This document shows positions 1-8,911 of a stretch of 64,000 nt of DNA, piece after piece; position 1 is the stretch's first letter; the number at the start of each line of letters is the position of its first letter. The translations under genes were made by a program, and so were the position numbers. Source of the DNA: Atopomonas sediminilitoris (lineage in GTDB: Bacteria > Pseudomonadota > Gammaproteobacteria > Pseudomonadales > Pseudomonadaceae); assembly GCF_022601735.1 (NCBI RefSeq), contig NZ_JAKUMM010000001.1, positions 357,191-421,190 on the forward strand, written 5' to 3'. The notes under the pieces are model-generated. The model was not told where the DNA came from and did no database searches. It saw only the letters and a program-made list of their open reading frames with translations.

Positions 1-4
1 CCAA

Positions 5-40
5 TAAAAAAACCCGAAGGATTTCCTTCGGGTTTTTTTA
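5..40. terminator. Bidirectional Rho-independent terminator
   Basis: A perfect 10-bp stem (11-20 with 25-34) closes a 4-nt loop. It is flanked by an A run on the left and a T run on the right, so it can stop transcription in both directions. On the minus strand it lies downstream of the tRNA-Arg gene and can end that transcript. On the plus strand it would serve a gene outside the window. Confidence 0.85.
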
Positions 41-137
41 TGCCCAGCCAATACTCGCAACATCCATCAACAATTCTCATTTGGCTTTAGCAAGCCCATG
101 CCTGAGAATATGCCGCGATAGCAACCAAGATTAAACA

Positions 138-214
138 TGGTGCGCGAGCCGGGATTCGAACCCGGGACCTACCGCTTAGGAGGCGGTCGCTCTATCCAGC
201 TGAGCTACAAGCGC
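138..214 (-). tRNA. tRNA-Arg (anticodon CCU), CCA encoded
   Basis: The minus strand folds as a complete cloverleaf: D stem GCTC/GAGC, anticodon stem ACCGC/GCGGT around loop CTCCTAA (anticodon CCT, reading AGG), T stem CCGGG/CCCGG with loop TTCGAAT, discriminator A and an encoded CCA. The acceptor strands GCGCTTG and CTCGCGC pair at positions 1-4 and 7, but positions 5-68 (U/C) and 6-67 (U/U) do not pair. The rest of the molecule is regular and a promoter lies just upstream, so it is probably functional. Confidence 0.9.
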
Positions 215-226
215 ACAAGGGCGTGC

Positions 227-255
227 ATAGTAACGACTCGCTCAGCACTTGTCAT
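227..255 (-). promoter_or_regulatory. Sigma-70 type promoter of tRNA-Arg(CCU)
   Basis: Reading the minus strand, ATGACA (255-250, 5/6 of the -35 consensus) is followed after exactly 17 bp by TACTAT (232-227). A GC-rich stretch lies between the -10 and the tRNA start, as is usual for stable-RNA promoters under stringent control. The predicted start would be a few bases before the mature tRNA. Confidence 0.55.
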
Positions 256-380
256 GCCAGCCAACAAGCGAGCGACCCCTGTATTTGGCCAGCCAACAAA
301 AGACTACTGACGCACATTTCCTGACATCCGGTAGTGGTTGCCGTACTTTTTCTAGTCGAAACTTTGTGCTAAGCGGTGTA

Positions 381-399
381 AAATTAACGTCAAATTAAC
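381..399 (+). repeat. Two AAATTAAC direct repeats upstream of amrZ
   Basis: AAATTAAC occurs at 381-388 and again at 392-399, an 11-bp period, about 90 bp before the amrZ start. The surrounding 215-485 gap holds no other gene. Ribbon-helix-helix proteins usually bind tandem subsites, so this could be an operator, possibly for autoregulation; that role is inferred. Confidence 0.4.
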
Positions 400-485
400 A
401 GCACCATTTTTTTGACGGCACTTTGCAATCAGTTTGTCATGATTGTGCCAGCCGCCAAACTCACCCTCACCTGTTAGGCAACAAA

Positions 486-800
486 ATGAAGCACGCGCAA
501 AATCTTTATTCCAGCCGCACCGCCGACAAGTTTGTCTTGCGCTTGCCGCAAGGAATGCGCGACCGCATTGCCGAGGTGGCGCGTCAGCGCCACCGCAGCA
601 TGAACTCAGAAATCATCAATCGTCTTGAGCAAAGCCTGAGCATCGACGCGCCAGAAAGCGATGACCTGTCTATCAGCCTCGACAGCAACAAGCTGAGCCA
701 TCATGAGCGCCAGTTGCTGGTGCGCTTTCGTCAACTGACACAGCGCCAGCAGAACGCCCTCGTCGCCCTGATCGGCCAAGAAGCCAGTAGCGAAGAGTAA
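486..800 (+). CDS. amrZ: AmrZ/AlgZ-type ribbon-helix-helix DNA-binding regulator
   Basis: This 104-residue protein resembles Pseudomonas AmrZ (about 108 residues), a bifunctional regulator of alginate, motility and c-di-GMP genes. A flexible N-terminus is followed by the Arc-type fold at about 12-52: the beta strand with K15, V17 and R19 corresponds to the DNA-contacting face, then two helices containing [15 protein letters not shown]. The C-terminal part (about 67-98, [18 protein letters not shown]) matches the oligomerisation tail known in AmrZ. The start was placed at the ATG at 486, which gives the family length; a longer reading from 423 adds unrelated residues. It converges on the next gene with only 8 bp between stops. 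Function by homology, not by neighbours. Confidence 0.88.
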   Translation: MKHAQNLYSSRTADKFVLRLPQGMRDRIAEVARQRHRSMNSEIINRLEQSLSIDAPESDDLSISLDSNKLSHHERQLLVRFRQLTQRQQNALVALIGQEASSEE

Positions 801-808
801 TACCCGCT

Positions 809-1129
809 TTATTGCTGCGGCGCGCAGTTGAGCCATATTCGCAGACGCACGATCTCGCGCTGAAAGCTTGCTGCCAGCGAAACCTTCTCGCTCGGCTGAA
901 GCCGCACACGGCGCCACTGATCACCCTCGGGGCCGTTATTGAACCGCACTGAGCACCCCTGCACTTCCCTTGTAGCGTTCGTCACATGCAGGGCTGCCAT
1001 ATTGCGCGGCAATGCTTGCGCCTCATAACTAAGCGCGGCGCCGGCAAACTGCGGCATCACCTCAACAGGAAACGCTTGCACTAACGGCGCCGCGAGCAGT
1101 CCACCCCAGAGCACAATTTGTTTTAGCAT
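809..1129 (-). CDS. Small secreted hypothetical protein
   Basis: 106 residues with a clear signal peptide (MLKQIVLWGGLLAAPLVQA, cleavage near residue 19) and a mature part of about 87 residues holding two cysteines (in QGCSVRF and LNCAPQQ) that could form a disulfide. The predicted fold is beta-rich with alternating hydrophobic residues. I recall similar short Pseudomonas proteins that databases sometimes label 3-phosphoglycerate kinase, which cannot be right for this size. A good ribosome site (AAGGAGAG) precedes the ATG. It diverges from the LysR gene with a gap of only 32 bp, so the two may share control. Function unknown. Confidence 0.75.
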   Translation of the reverse strand: MLKQIVLWGGLLAAPLVQAFPVEVMPQFAGAALSYEAQALPRNMAALHVTNATREVQGCSVRFNNGPEGDQWRRVRLQPSEKVSLAASFQREIVRLRIWLNCAPQQ

Positions 1130-1161
1130 GCAGCTCTCTCCTTAATAGAAGGCCTGCTGTT

Positions 1162-2058
1162 GTGAAAGCCCCACGCGTGACACTGGATCAATGGCGCACC
1201 CTGCAAGCCGTTATCGACCACGGCGGCTATGCGCAAGCGGCACATGCACTACACCGTTCGCAATCGTCGGTAAGTTACACCTTAGCGCGAATGCAAGAAC
1301 AGTTAGGCGTACCACTGCTGAATATTGAAGGGCGCAAGGCCGTGCTCACCGAAGCCGGTAAAACGCTACTCCTACGCTCACGCAACCTATTGCTGCAAGC
1401 CAGCCAGCTCGAAGAGCTCGCCGCACACATGGACGACGGCTGGGAGCCCGAGATTCGCTTAGTAGTCGACGCCGCCTACCCAACCGAACGCCTAGCCAGC
1501 GCGCTTTTGGCGTTTCAGCCACTGAGCCGCGGCACCCGTGTGCAGTTGCACGAGGAAGTTTTATCCGGCGTTGAGGAAGCCCTTAAAAACGACCAAGCGG
1601 ACCTGGCTATCAGCGGCTTACTCATCGCCGGCCATCTTGGGGATGATCTTGACGGTGAAATATTCCACGCGGTGACGCACCCTGAACATCCACTGCAAAC
1701 ACTGGGGCGGCACATCACCGCACAAGACCTGACCAACCACTTGCAAGTGGTCATTCGCGACTCAGGCCGCAGCCAACCGCGTGACGTCGGCTGGCTGGGC
1801 GCCGCCCAACGCTGGACCGTTACCAGCCTCAGCACCGCCGCCACCCTGGTCAAACAAGGGCTTGGTTTCGCCTGGCTTCCACAACATTTGATTCAACAAG
1901 AACTAAAAAACCAACAACTGGTACCGCTGGCGCTTGAAAACGGTAGTGTGCGCAACGTACGGTTCTATCTTTACCCCAACCGTAGCCTCGGCCCCGCTGC
2001 CCGCGTACTTGCCCAATTGCTACGCCCGACCCAGCCAGATAACGCGCACAAGGAATAA
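1162..2058 (+). CDS. LysR-family transcriptional regulator
   Basis: 298 residues with the standard LysR layout: a winged helix-turn-helix at about 6-65 (GGYAQAAHALHRSQSSVSY) and a substrate-binding-like effector domain from about residue 90 to 290. The start is a GTG. It stops 2 bp before the alpha/beta hydrolase gene, so these two, and probably the cyclophilin gene after them, are one transcript. LysR proteins often control the divergent neighbour, here the small secreted protein at 809-1129, but no clear T-N11-A operator was picked out. Its effector is unknown. Confidence 0.9.
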   Translation: MKAPRVTLDQWRTLQAVIDHGGYAQAAHALHRSQSSVSYTLARMQEQLGVPLLNIEGRKAVLTEAGKTLLLRSRNLLLQASQLEELAAHMDDGWEPEIRLVVDAAYPTERLASALLAFQPLSRGTRVQLHEEVLSGVEEALKNDQADLAISGLLIAGHLGDDLDGEIFHAVTHPEHPLQTLGRHITAQDLTNHLQVVIRDSGRSQPRDVGWLGAAQRWTVTSLSTAATLVKQGLGFAWLPQHLIQQELKNQQLVPLALENGSVRNVRFYLYPNRSLGPAARVLAQLLRPTQPDNAHKE

Positions 2059-2060
2059 GC

Positions 2061-2864
2061 ATGGCCTACTTCACTCACCAAGGTTGCCGCCTGTATTACG
2101 AAGTCCACGGCCATGGCGAACCCTTATTGCTGATTCACGGCCTTGGCTCCAGCACGCGCGACTGGGAATACCAAGTGCCGCACCTTGCCGCGCACTACCA
2201 AGTGATCTGCATGGACGTGCGTGGTCATGGCCAATCCGACAAGCCTCGCGAACGCTACCGTATCGCCGCCTTTGCCGATGACGTCCGCGCCCTGATCGAG
2301 CACTTAAACCTAACCGCCGTGCATTATCTCGGCATTTCCATGGGCGGCATGATTGGCTTTCAATTGGCCAGCCAGCATCCGCAGTTGCTAAAAAGCCTAG
2401 TGATCGTCAACAGCTCGCCCGAGGTGAAGGTCAACACACTGAATGACCGCATCCAAGTGATCAAGCGCCTGCTGCTCGCTCGCGTGCTGGGCTTAAACAC
2501 CCTTGGCAAAGCGCTCGGTAAAATGCTTTTTCCTAAGCCTGAGCAACAAGAGCTACGCGACAAAATTGCCCAACGCTGGCCGGAAAACGATAAGCGCGCC
2601 TATTTAAGCGCCCTGCACGCCATCATTGGCTGGGGGGTGCGCGAGCATCTGCCAGAGATCAACGTACCAACCCTGATCATCAGCGCCGACCATGACTACA
2701 CCCCCGTCAGCCTGAAGCAGGCTTACACCCGCGAAATGGCCAATGCGCGCTTGGTGGTGATTGAAGACTCGCGCCATGCCACTCCGCTTGATCAGCCCGA
2801 ACGTTTTAATCAATGCGTCCTCAATTTTCTACACAGCCTGAACAAGGAAACCCAACATGCTTAA
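2061..2864 (+). CDS. Alpha/beta-fold hydrolase
   Basis: 267 residues of the alpha/beta hydrolase fold. The oxyanion-hole HG is at 26-27, the nucleophile elbow GISMGG puts Ser93 as the nucleophile, an acidic residue lies in SADHDYTP, and the catalytic His is in [11 protein letters not shown]. The cap region (about 125-190) is helical. There is no signal peptide, so it should be cytoplasmic. The resemblance is to esterases and 3-oxoadipate enol-lactonase-like hydrolases, but the substrate cannot be told from sequence. It begins 2 bp after the LysR gene and its stop overlaps the next start by 8 bp (ATGCTTAA), so translation is probably coupled. Confidence 0.88.
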   Translation: MAYFTHQGCRLYYEVHGHGEPLLLIHGLGSSTRDWEYQVPHLAAHYQVICMDVRGHGQSDKPRERYRIAAFADDVRALIEHLNLTAVHYLGISMGGMIGFQLASQHPQLLKSLVIVNSSPEVKVNTLNDRIQVIKRLLLARVLGLNTLGKALGKMLFPKPEQQELRDKIAQRWPENDKRAYLSALHAIIGWGVREHLPEINVPTLIISADHDYTPVSLKQAYTREMANARLVVIEDSRHATPLDQPERFNQCVLNFLHSLNKETQHA

Positions 2865-3408
2865 ATCGCTGTTACTGACCGCCAGCCTGCTCTTGGCCGG
2901 CCTAGCTCAAGCCGCAGATCGCCCCCACGTATTAATCGCCACCAACTACGGTGACATTGAACTGGAGCTGGACGGTGACGCAGCCCCCTTGAGCGTGCGC
3001 AACTTCTTGCAATACGTCGAAGCCGGCCACTATCAAGACACCGTGTTTCACCGTGTGATTCCGGGCTTCATGATTCAAGGCGGCGGTTTCACTGAAACCC
3101 TCGAGCAAAAACCCACCCAGGCACCGGTCAAAAACGAAGCCGATAACGGCCTGAAGAATGCACGCGGCACCATCGCCATGGCCCGCACCGCCGTTGTTGA
3201 CAGCGCCACTAGCCAGTTCTTTATCAACCTGAATGACAATGACTTCCTCAACCACGGTTCACGTGATTTTGGCTACGCGGTATTTGGCAAAGTGGTTCGT
3301 GGCATGGACGTGATCGATAAAATCGCCGGCGTGAAGACCAGCAACTACGGCATGCACCAGAACGTGCCGCAAAACCCAGTGTTTATTTTGGAAGCGAAAA
3401 AGCTGTAA
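2857..3408 (+). CDS. ppiA: Periplasmic peptidyl-prolyl cis-trans isomerase A (cyclophilin)
   Basis: 183 residues: a signal peptide ends near residue 19 (LLAGLAQA), followed by one cyclophilin domain. The catalytic strand [13 protein letters not shown] and the partner motif SQFFINL are present. It catalyses proline isomerisation in folding periplasmic proteins. A cytoplasmic relative (ppiB) lies at 62429-62923 in this window and has no signal peptide. The gene overlaps the hydrolase gene by 8 bp and is followed directly by a strong terminator, so it ends the LysR-hydrolase-ppiA unit. Confidence 0.93.
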   Translation: MLKSLLLTASLLLAGLAQAADRPHVLIATNYGDIELELDGDAAPLSVRNFLQYVEAGHYQDTVFHRVIPGFMIQGGGFTETLEQKPTQAPVKNEADNGLKNARGTIAMARTAVVDSATSQFFINLNDNDFLNHGSRDFGYAVFGKVVRGMDVIDKIAGVKTSNYGMHQNVPQNPVFILEAKKL

Positions 3409-3418
3409 CCCACACCCA

Positions 3419-3450
3419 ATAAAAAAGGCTGCCTTGCGCAGCCTTTTTTT
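3419..3450. terminator. Rho-independent terminator between ppiA and nadA
   Basis: A stem AAGGCTGC/GCAGCCTT around a CTTGC loop is flanked by A6 on the left and T7 on the right. It lies 10 bp after ppiA and before the 3' end of the opposing nadA, and can work in both directions. Confidence 0.88.
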
Positions 3451-3479
3451 GTACCTCTCAACGAGCTAGCAAGCGCGCC

Positions 3480-4538
3480 TTACGCATTACCTTGGCGGCG
3501 TAATTGATTGGCTTGGGTGAAGTCCAGCATGCGCTTAAGCGGTCGCACCGCCTCAGGAATCAAAGCGCTGTCCACATGGATTTCATTACTGCCTTCACGC
3601 AAGCAACTGAGAGTACGCTCCAGCGTATTCATCGCCATCCACGGGCAATGTGCACAGCTGCGACAAGTCGCACCACTGCCGGCGGTTGGCGCCTCAATAA
3701 AGGATTTACCCGGACACAACTGCTGCATTTTGTAAAAAATGCCACGATCGGTCGCGACGATAAACTGCGGATTAGGCAGCGTTTGCGCAGCCTTAATCAG
3801 CTGACTGGTCGAGCCCACAGCATCAGCCAAGGCAATCACTGACTCGGGGGACTCCGGATGCACCAGCACCGCCGCATCAGGGTACAGCTGCTTCATATCC
3901 GCCAGCTGCTTCGCTTTAAACTCCTCATGCACGATGCAGCTACCCTGCCACAACAACATATCGGCACCGGTTTCACGCTCGATGTAGCGCCCCAGATGCT
4001 GATCCGGCGCCCATAGGATTTTTTCGCCTTTATCCATCAGGCTTTCAACAATTTCCAAAGCACAGCTTGAGGTCACGACCCAATCAGCCCGCGCTTTGAC
4101 CGCCGCCGAGGTATTGGCGTACACCACCACCGTGCGGTCGGGATGCTGATCGCAGAAAGCCGAAAACTCATCAATCGGGCAACCTAAATCCAACGAGCAG
4201 GTAGCCTCCAAGGTCGGCATCAACACCCGCTTCTCTGGATTTAAGATTTTCGCGGTCTCACCCATAAACTTAACGCCGGCCACCAGCACCGTTTGAGCCG
4301 AATGCTGATTACCAAAGCGCGCCATTTCAAGGGAGTCCGACACACAGCCACCGGTTGCTTCAGCCAAGGCTTGCAGCAAAGGATCGGTGTAGTAATGAGC
4401 CACCAGCACCGCGTTTTGCTTTTTAAGCTCGGCGGCAATATCGACCTGATATTGGGCGATCTCTTCTGCACTCAATGGCTTGGGTTGTCTGGCATCCAAG
4501 TGCGCTTGGACCAACACCCGCTCGGGAATCTGCGACAT
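3480..4538 (-). CDS. nadA: Quinolinate synthase A
   Basis: 352 residues. NadA condenses iminoaspartate with dihydroxyacetone phosphate to quinolinate in de novo NAD synthesis and needs a [4Fe-4S] cluster. The conserved cysteines are visible in [17 protein letters not shown] and CRSCAHCPW, as are the substrate motifs VAHYYTD and HPESP. The length matches the gammaproteobacterial family. A GTG one codon upstream (4541) is also in frame; the ATG at 4538 was chosen because the AGGG ribosome site is then 8 nt away. Transcribed alone, upstream of the tRNA-Lys terminator. Confidence 0.96.
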   Translation of the reverse strand: MSQIPERVLVQAHLDARQPKPLSAEEIAQYQVDIAAELKKQNAVLVAHYYTDPLLQALAEATGGCVSDSLEMARFGNQHSAQTVLVAGVKFMGETAKILNPEKRVLMPTLEATCSLDLGCPIDEFSAFCDQHPDRTVVVYANTSAAVKARADWVVTSSCALEIVESLMDKGEKILWAPDQHLGRYIERETGADMLLWQGSCIVHEEFKAKQLADMKQLYPDAAVLVHPESPESVIALADAVGSTSQLIKAAQTLPNPQFIVATDRGIFYKMQQLCPGKSFIEAPTAGSGATCRSCAHCPWMAMNTLERTLSCLREGSNEIHVDSALIPEAVRPLKRMLDFTQANQLRRQGNA

Positions 4539-4616
4539 CACGGTAACCCTGGCTAATCAGGCTTGCGAGTATACACCGGGGCTTAACCCAGCCCATTGGC
4601 TATAGCCCAGAAATGC

Positions 4617-4640
4617 AAAAGGCCAGCACATGGCTGGCCT
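4617..4640 (-). terminator. Terminator of tRNA-Lys
   Basis: On the minus strand GGCCAGC-CATGT-GCTGGCC is followed by TTTT, 9 bp after the tRNA-Lys CCA end. Confidence 0.75.
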
Positions 4641-4648
4641 CGCAAATA

Positions 4649-4724
4649 TGGTGGGTCGTGTAGGATTCGAACCTACGACCAATTGGTTAAAAGCCAACTG
4701 CTCTACCAACTGAGCTAACGACCC
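4649..4724 (-). tRNA. tRNA-Lys (anticodon UUU), CCA encoded
   Basis: The minus strand gives a complete cloverleaf with acceptor GGGTCGT/ACGACCC, anticodon stem GTTGG/CCAAT around CTTTTAA (anticodon TTT), T arm GTAGG/CCTAC, discriminator A and an encoded CCA. It is a single-gene unit with a promoter on one side and a terminator on the other. Confidence 0.97.
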
Positions 4725-4738
4725 GTTGGATGGCGCGT

Positions 4739-4766
4739 ATCTTACTGATTTTTTTAGAGTAATCAA
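4739..4766 (-). promoter_or_regulatory. Promoter of tRNA-Lys
   Basis: On the minus strand TTGATT (4766-4761) and TAAGAT (4744-4739) are separated by 16 bp, followed by a GC-rich discriminator (CGCGCC) typical of stable-RNA genes. Confidence 0.45.
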
Positions 4767-4783
4767 CACTTCATGGGAAGTTT

Positions 4784-5461
4784 TTACACATACCGAGTCG
4801 GATCAGGCATGCCTGCAGCGGCAAAGCCTGCCGCGCGCAAACGGCAGCTATCGCACTTACGACAAGCCCTACCCTGCTCATCAGCCTGATAACACGACAC
4901 TGTCAGCGCGTAGTCGACACCCAGTTGTGTGCCTAGCTCAACGATTTGCGCTTTGCTCATATCCTGCAGCGGCGCGCGAATTTTAAAGCCTGGGCCTTCC
5001 ACCCCGGCACGGGTAGCTAAATTGGCGGTACGCTCAAAGGCCTCGATGAACTCAGGGCGGCAATCAGGGTAGCCGGAGTAATCCACCGCGTTAACGCCGA
5101 TAAAAATATCCGTGGCTTGCAGCACTTCTGCCCAACCCAAAGCCAACGCCAAAAACGTGGTATTGCGTGCCGGCACATAGGTCACGGGAATGCCTTCAGT
5201 CGGACTTTCCGGCACTGCGATCGTGTTATCCGTGAGCGCCGAGCCGCCAATGCCATTGAGATTAAGCCCCACCACTTTATGTTCACGTGCTCCCAGCGCC
5301 GTGGACACCTGCGCAGAGGCTTGTAACTCCACGCGATGGCGCTGGCCGTAATCGAAAGCCATGGTGTAGCAGGCAAAACCTTCTGCTTTGGCCATGGCCA
5401 AAATCGTTGCCGAATCTAGGCCACCAGAGAGCAAAATAACCGCGCGTTTTTCCGTCGTCAT
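4784..5461 (-). CDS. queC: 7-cyano-7-deazaguanine synthase
   Basis: 225 residues. QueC uses ATP and ammonia to convert 7-carboxy-7-deazaguanine to preQ0 in queuosine synthesis. The PP-loop SGGLDSAT is at about residue 12-19, and the C-terminal zinc site has the cysteines of CYQ...ACRKCDSC. A longer in-frame reading from 5620 lies inside queE and was rejected. The ATG at 5461 is one base after the queE stop (TGA-C-ATG), so the two are translationally coupled. It lies directly upstream of tRNA-Lys, which has its own promoter. Confidence 0.97.
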   Translation of the reverse strand: MTTEKRAVILLSGGLDSATILAMAKAEGFACYTMAFDYGQRHRVELQASAQVSTALGAREHKVVGLNLNGIGGSALTDNTIAVPESPTEGIPVTYVPARNTTFLALALGWAEVLQATDIFIGVNAVDYSGYPDCRPEFIEAFERTANLATRAGVEGPGFKIRAPLQDMSKAQIVELGTQLGVDYALTVSCYQADEQGRACRKCDSCRLRAAGFAAAGMPDPTRYV

Positions 5462-5462
5462 G

Positions 5463-6110
5463 TCAGTGCCCCGCTTGGTCTTGCCAGAGAATTTTATGCA
5501 GCTGCAGTTGAAAGCGTACTGGCAGATTGTCGGCGACAATCCAATCGGCCAATGCGCGACTATCCAGCTCAGTAAAGCTTGGCGAGAAGAGCACATCCTG
5601 CACACGTGAGGCCAAATCAAACTCGATCAGCTTGCTCACCGCCCAGTCATAGTCTTCTCGCGAGCAGATCACAAACTTAACCTGATCGTGTGGCAATAAG
5701 TGGGCGATATTGCTGTACAGGTTGCGCGACATTTCAGCCGAGCCTGGCGTTTTCAGATCAAGCACTTTCACCACACGCGGGTCGACGCCACTGACATCCA
5801 ACGCGCCACTGGTTTCTAGTGAGACTTCGTAACCCGCATCGCAGAGCAAGGTCAGTAATTTCAGCGCATTGGGCTGAGCCAAAGGCTCGCCACCGGTGAC
5901 GCACACATAACGCGGCTGATACGTACTGACCTGCGCCACAATGGCGTCAAGGCTGTGCAGCTCACCACCGGAGAAGGCATAGGCGGTGTCGCAATATTGG
6001 CAACGCAGGGGACAGCCGGTAAGGCGAACAAACACCGTGGGCAAGCCCAAGGTGCGCGTTTCGCCCTGCAGCGAATAGAAAATTTCGGTAATACGCAGGG
6101 TGTCTTTCAT
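5463..6110 (-). CDS. queE: 7-carboxy-7-deazaguanine synthase (radical SAM)
   Basis: 215 residues. QueE performs the radical-SAM ring contraction of 6-carboxytetrahydropterin to 7-carboxy-7-deazaguanine. The cluster-binding motif CPLRCQYC (C-x3-C-x2-C) is near residue 31, followed by TGGEPL. A GTG at 6119 would add three residues; the ATG at 6110 matches the usual start of Pseudomonas homologues. First gene of the queE-queC pair. No preQ1 riboswitch was recognised upstream, and the preceding terminator separates it from the tol-pal genes. Confidence 0.96.
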   Translation of the reverse strand: MKDTLRITEIFYSLQGETRTLGLPTVFVRLTGCPLRCQYCDTAYAFSGGELHSLDAIVAQVSTYQPRYVCVTGGEPLAQPNALKLLTLLCDAGYEVSLETSGALDVSGVDPRVVKVLDLKTPGSAEMSRNLYSNIAHLLPHDQVKFVICSREDYDWAVSKLIEFDLASRVQDVLFSPSFTELDSRALADWIVADNLPVRFQLQLHKILWQDQAGH

Positions 6111-6179
6111 ACAGGCCACGGGCGTGATAGCTGAACAGGCTAGCCGCCTCCGCAGTTAAACAAGCGCGCGATTGTACTG

Positions 6180-6224
6180 AAAAAACCCGGCGCTGGCTTG
6201 TACAACGCAAGCCAGCGTGAGGTT
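6180..6224 (-). terminator. Terminator of the tol-pal-cpoB operon
   Basis: On the minus strand CGCTGGCTTG and CAAGCCAGCG form a 10-bp stem with a 7-nt loop. AACC/GGTT extends the stem across a small internal loop, and six T follow. It lies 5 bp after the cpoB stop and isolates queE. Confidence 0.85.
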
Positions 6225-6229
6225 GAGGC

Positions 6230-7024
6230 TTACTGCCCCAGCTCGCGACGGGCCAAGCCCGCTGCGGAGGAATTCGGATATTGACCGGCCACTTGCTGGA
6301 AAATAGCTTTGGCTTTATCGGCATTGCCTAGACGCTGCTCGACGACGCCCAGCTTGTACAGGGCATCACTGACTTTGGGGTGGCTGGCGTAATTCTGATT
6401 GACCAAGGCAAAAGCCTTACCGGCTTCTTGCAAGCCGCCTTGCGCCAAGTGCACTTCACCTAACCAATATTGCGCGTTGCCGGCATATTGGCTTTGTGGG
6501 TATTTACGCAGAAAGGCACTAAAAGCCTTGATCGCGTTATCAAAATCTTTGTTTTTGATCAGATCAAAAGCCGCTTCGTAATACAGCTTTTCTTTCTCTG
6601 GATCTGCCTCAGCCGCTGGCTGCACTGGTGCGGTGGGCGTTTGCGCGGCGTTCACCGGCGCAGGCGTTTGACTGGCTGCTTGACCGGCAGTGGCTGCCGC
6701 AGCTGCGCCGCCTTGGCCAAGGCGCGAGTTCAAGTCGTCATAGCGTTCTTGGCTATCACGCTCAAGCTGCTGAATCTTGTATTGCTGCTCTTCGACCATG
6801 CCACGCAGACGCGTGAGCTCTTGCTCCATTTGTTGCAGCTGAAGAAAGAGCCCACCCTGGGCCGACGGTGCCGCTACCGAACCACCTGCATACGCACCAC
6901 TATTGTCGTAAGCGTTGTTGTAATTGCCGCCCATAGTGGCGGAGCTATCCACCACTTGGACTTCAGCATTTACCCACAACGGCAGTGCAACAGCGGTGAA
7001 CAGAGCGATCCTTGGCAGCGACAT
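6230..7024 (-). CDS. cpoB: Cell division coordinator CpoB (YbgF)
   Basis: 264 residues: a signal peptide (cleavage near residue 20, PLWVNA), a coiled coil at about 60-95 (LQQMEQELTRLRGM), an Ala/Pro/Gln linker, then TPR repeats at about 145-260 (KYPQSQYAGNAQYWLGE). CpoB is periplasmic, binds TolA and links Tol-Pal constriction to peptidoglycan synthesis by PBP1B. AGAGGA precedes the ATG. Last gene of the tol operon, 30 bp after pal and just before a terminator. Confidence 0.95.
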   Translation of the reverse strand: MSLPRIALFTAVALPLWVNAEVQVVDSSATMGGNYNNAYDNSGAYAGGSVAAPSAQGGLFLQLQQMEQELTRLRGMVEEQQYKIQQLERDSQERYDDLNSRLGQGGAAAAATAGQAASQTPAPVNAAQTPTAPVQPAAEADPEKEKLYYEAAFDLIKNKDFDNAIKAFSAFLRKYPQSQYAGNAQYWLGEVHLAQGGLQEAGKAFALVNQNYASHPKVSDALYKLGVVEQRLGNADKAKAIFQQVAGQYPNSSAAGLARRELGQ

Positions 7025-7054
7025 TCGTACGGTCCTCTTATCTGACGTGCAGTC

Positions 7055-7555
7055 TTACTTACGCAGTTCTACGCGACGGTTCTGCGCCCAGCTTTCTTCG
7101 CTGCTGCCCAGTACCAACGGACGCTCTTCGCCGTAAGAAACCAGTTCCAGCTGCGCTGGAGACACACCCTGCAGCACTAAGTAGCGCTGAACGGCGCTAG
7201 CACGACGCTCGCCCAGTGCCATGTTGTACTCGCGGGTACCGCGCTCGTCAGCGTGGCCTTCCAGCACTACGCGAGCGCCATTGCCTTTCAGGTCTTTGGC
7301 GTGCACATCCAGAGCGCGCATGGCTTCTGGCTTCAGGTCAGCACTGTCGTACTCAAAGTAGAAGGTAGTGATGGCGCGCAGAGCCGCTTCTTCAGCAGCC
7401 AGGTTGCCGTCAACACCGCTGGTGTTAGCGCCGTAGCCTGCGTTTGGATCAACAGCGCCTTCGCCAGCAGAGTCGCCGCCCTTAGAAGAACAGCCCGCTG
7501 CGATAGCCAGAGCCAAGCCCAGAGCCGCCAACTTACCGAATTTAGTCATTTCCAT
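7055..7555 (-). CDS. pal: Peptidoglycan-associated lipoprotein Pal (OprL)
   Basis: 166 residues. The lipobox AIAAGC places the lipidated cysteine at residue 22. A Gly/Ala-rich linker leads to the OmpA-like peptidoglycan-binding domain with [13 protein letters not shown] and GERRASAV. Pal anchors the outer membrane to the wall and is relocated by TolB during division. The protein is nearly the same as recalled Pseudomonas OprL, where the domain usually reads GHTDERGT; here it is GHADERGT. It sits 60 bp after tolB, enough for a separate ribosome site. Confidence 0.97.
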   Translation of the reverse strand: MEMTKFGKLAALGLALAIAAGCSSKGGDSAGEGAVDPNAGYGANTSGVDGNLAAEEAALRAITTFYFEYDSADLKPEAMRALDVHAKDLKGNGARVVLEGHADERGTREYNMALGERRASAVQRYLVLQGVSPAQLELVSYGEERPLVLGSSEESWAQNRRVELRK

Positions 7556-7615
7556 TGTGTTATCCCCGAGAGTGCAAAATGCATAAGAGTTAAGGAGTTA
7601 CTAGCGATCGCCTAC

Positions 7616-8911
7616 TTACTGCAAGTAGGGTGACCAAGAAGGTTCACGCACATCACCCTGTGCGGTTGGCAGTGGAATGCGCACACGCCCGTTGGTCGAA
7701 ACCAGCATGAGTACACCACGGCCTTGCTGGCGGGTTGCGTAGGTTAGCATGGTGCCATTGGGGGCAACAGTTGGTGACTCGTCGAGGGTGGTTTGTGACA
7801 GCACTTTCAGGCGGCTGGTTTGTAGATCAAACGCCGCAATCTGGAAGACCTTGTAACCATCCTGGCGATGCACCATCACCATGGTTTTTCCGTCAGCCGA
7901 CAGCTTTGGGTTGGCATTGTAGTTGCCAATAAAAGTCACCCGTTCCGCGCCGCCGCCATTGACGTTGGTACGGTAGATCTGCGGCTTACCCGCACGATCA
8001 GAGGTGAAATAGATTGTTTGCCCGTCCGCGCCCCAGAAGGGTTCGGTATCGATGGCAAAGTGATTGGTGACACGCGCCAACTGCCGCGTGGCCAAATTCA
8101 TCACGTAGATTTCTGGATTGCCGTCGCGCGACAAGACAAACGCCAAGCGGCTGCCGTCGGGCGAAAAGGCCGGCGCGCCATTCAGGCCTTCAAAGTTAGT
8201 CACTTGCTCGCGACGACCGGTGTCGATGTGCTGAATGAAAATCCGCGGGCGCTTTTGCTCAAACGACACATAAGCAATGCGCTTACCGTCGGCCGCAAAG
8301 CTGGGCGACAAAATCGGCTCGCGCGATTGCAGCAGGGTCACGGCGCGAGCGCCGTCATAGTCGGCACGCTGCAAGGTGTAGCGAGTGTTATTGGTGGCGA
8401 GGTTTTCTGCGGTGACGTACAGCAGGCGCGTCGAAAATGCCCCTTTAATCCCCGTCATTTTCAAAAACGCCTGGTCACTGATGTAGTGCGCCATGTCGCG
8501 CAACTGCTGCTGTGTGCCCGCCACATTGCCGGTCAGCATTTGCTGTTCGGTCGCGACGTTAAACAAGGCGTAGTTGATCGACAGACGGCCACCGTCGGGA
8601 TTGACGTTACCCACCAACACGTACTGCGCACCGAGGGCTTTCCAGTCGCGGTAGAACACGCCTTCGGCAGTGGTCGGCATGCTCAGCATGTTTTGCCGTG
8701 GGATCGGCTCAAAGTAGCCAGAGTTGCGCAGGTCATTGCCCACGACCTCGGCCATATCTTCAGGCAGCATCGCCCCGCCCTGCCAACCAAACGGCACCAC
8801 AGCGATGGGAATCGCGCGGTCAGCACCATGTGACACCACCAGTGGGTCGGCCGCTTGGACCATCCCAACCCAGACCAACGCCAATAAAACCAGGCTCTTT
8901 ACGATATTCAC
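7616..8911 (-). CDS. tolB: Tol-Pal system beta-propeller protein TolB
   Basis: 431 residues: a signal peptide cleaved near residue 20 (VGMVQA), an N-terminal alpha/beta domain that includes the TolA-interacting segment, and a six-bladed propeller with repeated WD40-like motifs such as [21 protein letters not shown] and [10 protein letters not shown]. It binds Pal in the periplasm. The start is a GTG that overlaps the tolA stop (GTGA), indicating coupled translation. Confidence 0.97.
   Translation of the reverse strand: MNIVKSLVLLALVWVGMVQAADPLVVSHGADRAIPIAVVPFGWQGGAMLPEDMAEVVGNDLRNSGYFEPIPRQNMLSMPTTAEGVFYRDWKALGAQYVLVGNVNPDGGRLSINYALFNVATEQQMLTGNVAGTQQQLRDMAHYISDQAFLKMTGIKGAFSTRLLYVTAENLATNNTRYTLQRADYDGARAVTLLQSREPILSPSFAADGKRIAYVSFEQKRPRIFIQHIDTGRREQVTNFEGLNGAPAFSPDGSRLAFVLSRDGNPEIYVMNLATRQLARVTNHFAIDTEPFWGADGQTIYFTSDRAGKPQIYRTNVNGGGAERVTFIGNYNANPKLSADGKTMVMVHRQDGYKVFQIAAFDLQTSRLKVLSQTTLDESPTVAPNGTMLTYATRQQGRGVLMLVSTNGRVRIPLPTAQGDVREPSWSPYLQ

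Noticed and set aside
138..800. Genomic island inserted at tRNA-Arg(CCU)
   Set aside because: No integrase, direct repeat of the tRNA 3' end, or compositional change is seen beside it within the window.
4557..4769. 70-residue minus-strand ORF
   Set aside because: It runs through tRNA-Lys; the peptide (LAQLVEQ...VVGSNPT) is the well-known false product of tRNA genes.
5463..6180. preQ1 riboswitch upstream of the que genes
   Set aside because: No aptamer-like pseudoknot was found between the terminator and the queE start.
7868..8833. 321-residue plus-strand ORF opposite tolB
   Set aside because: An antisense shadow of tolB caused by codon bias; no family motif, and tolB is certain.
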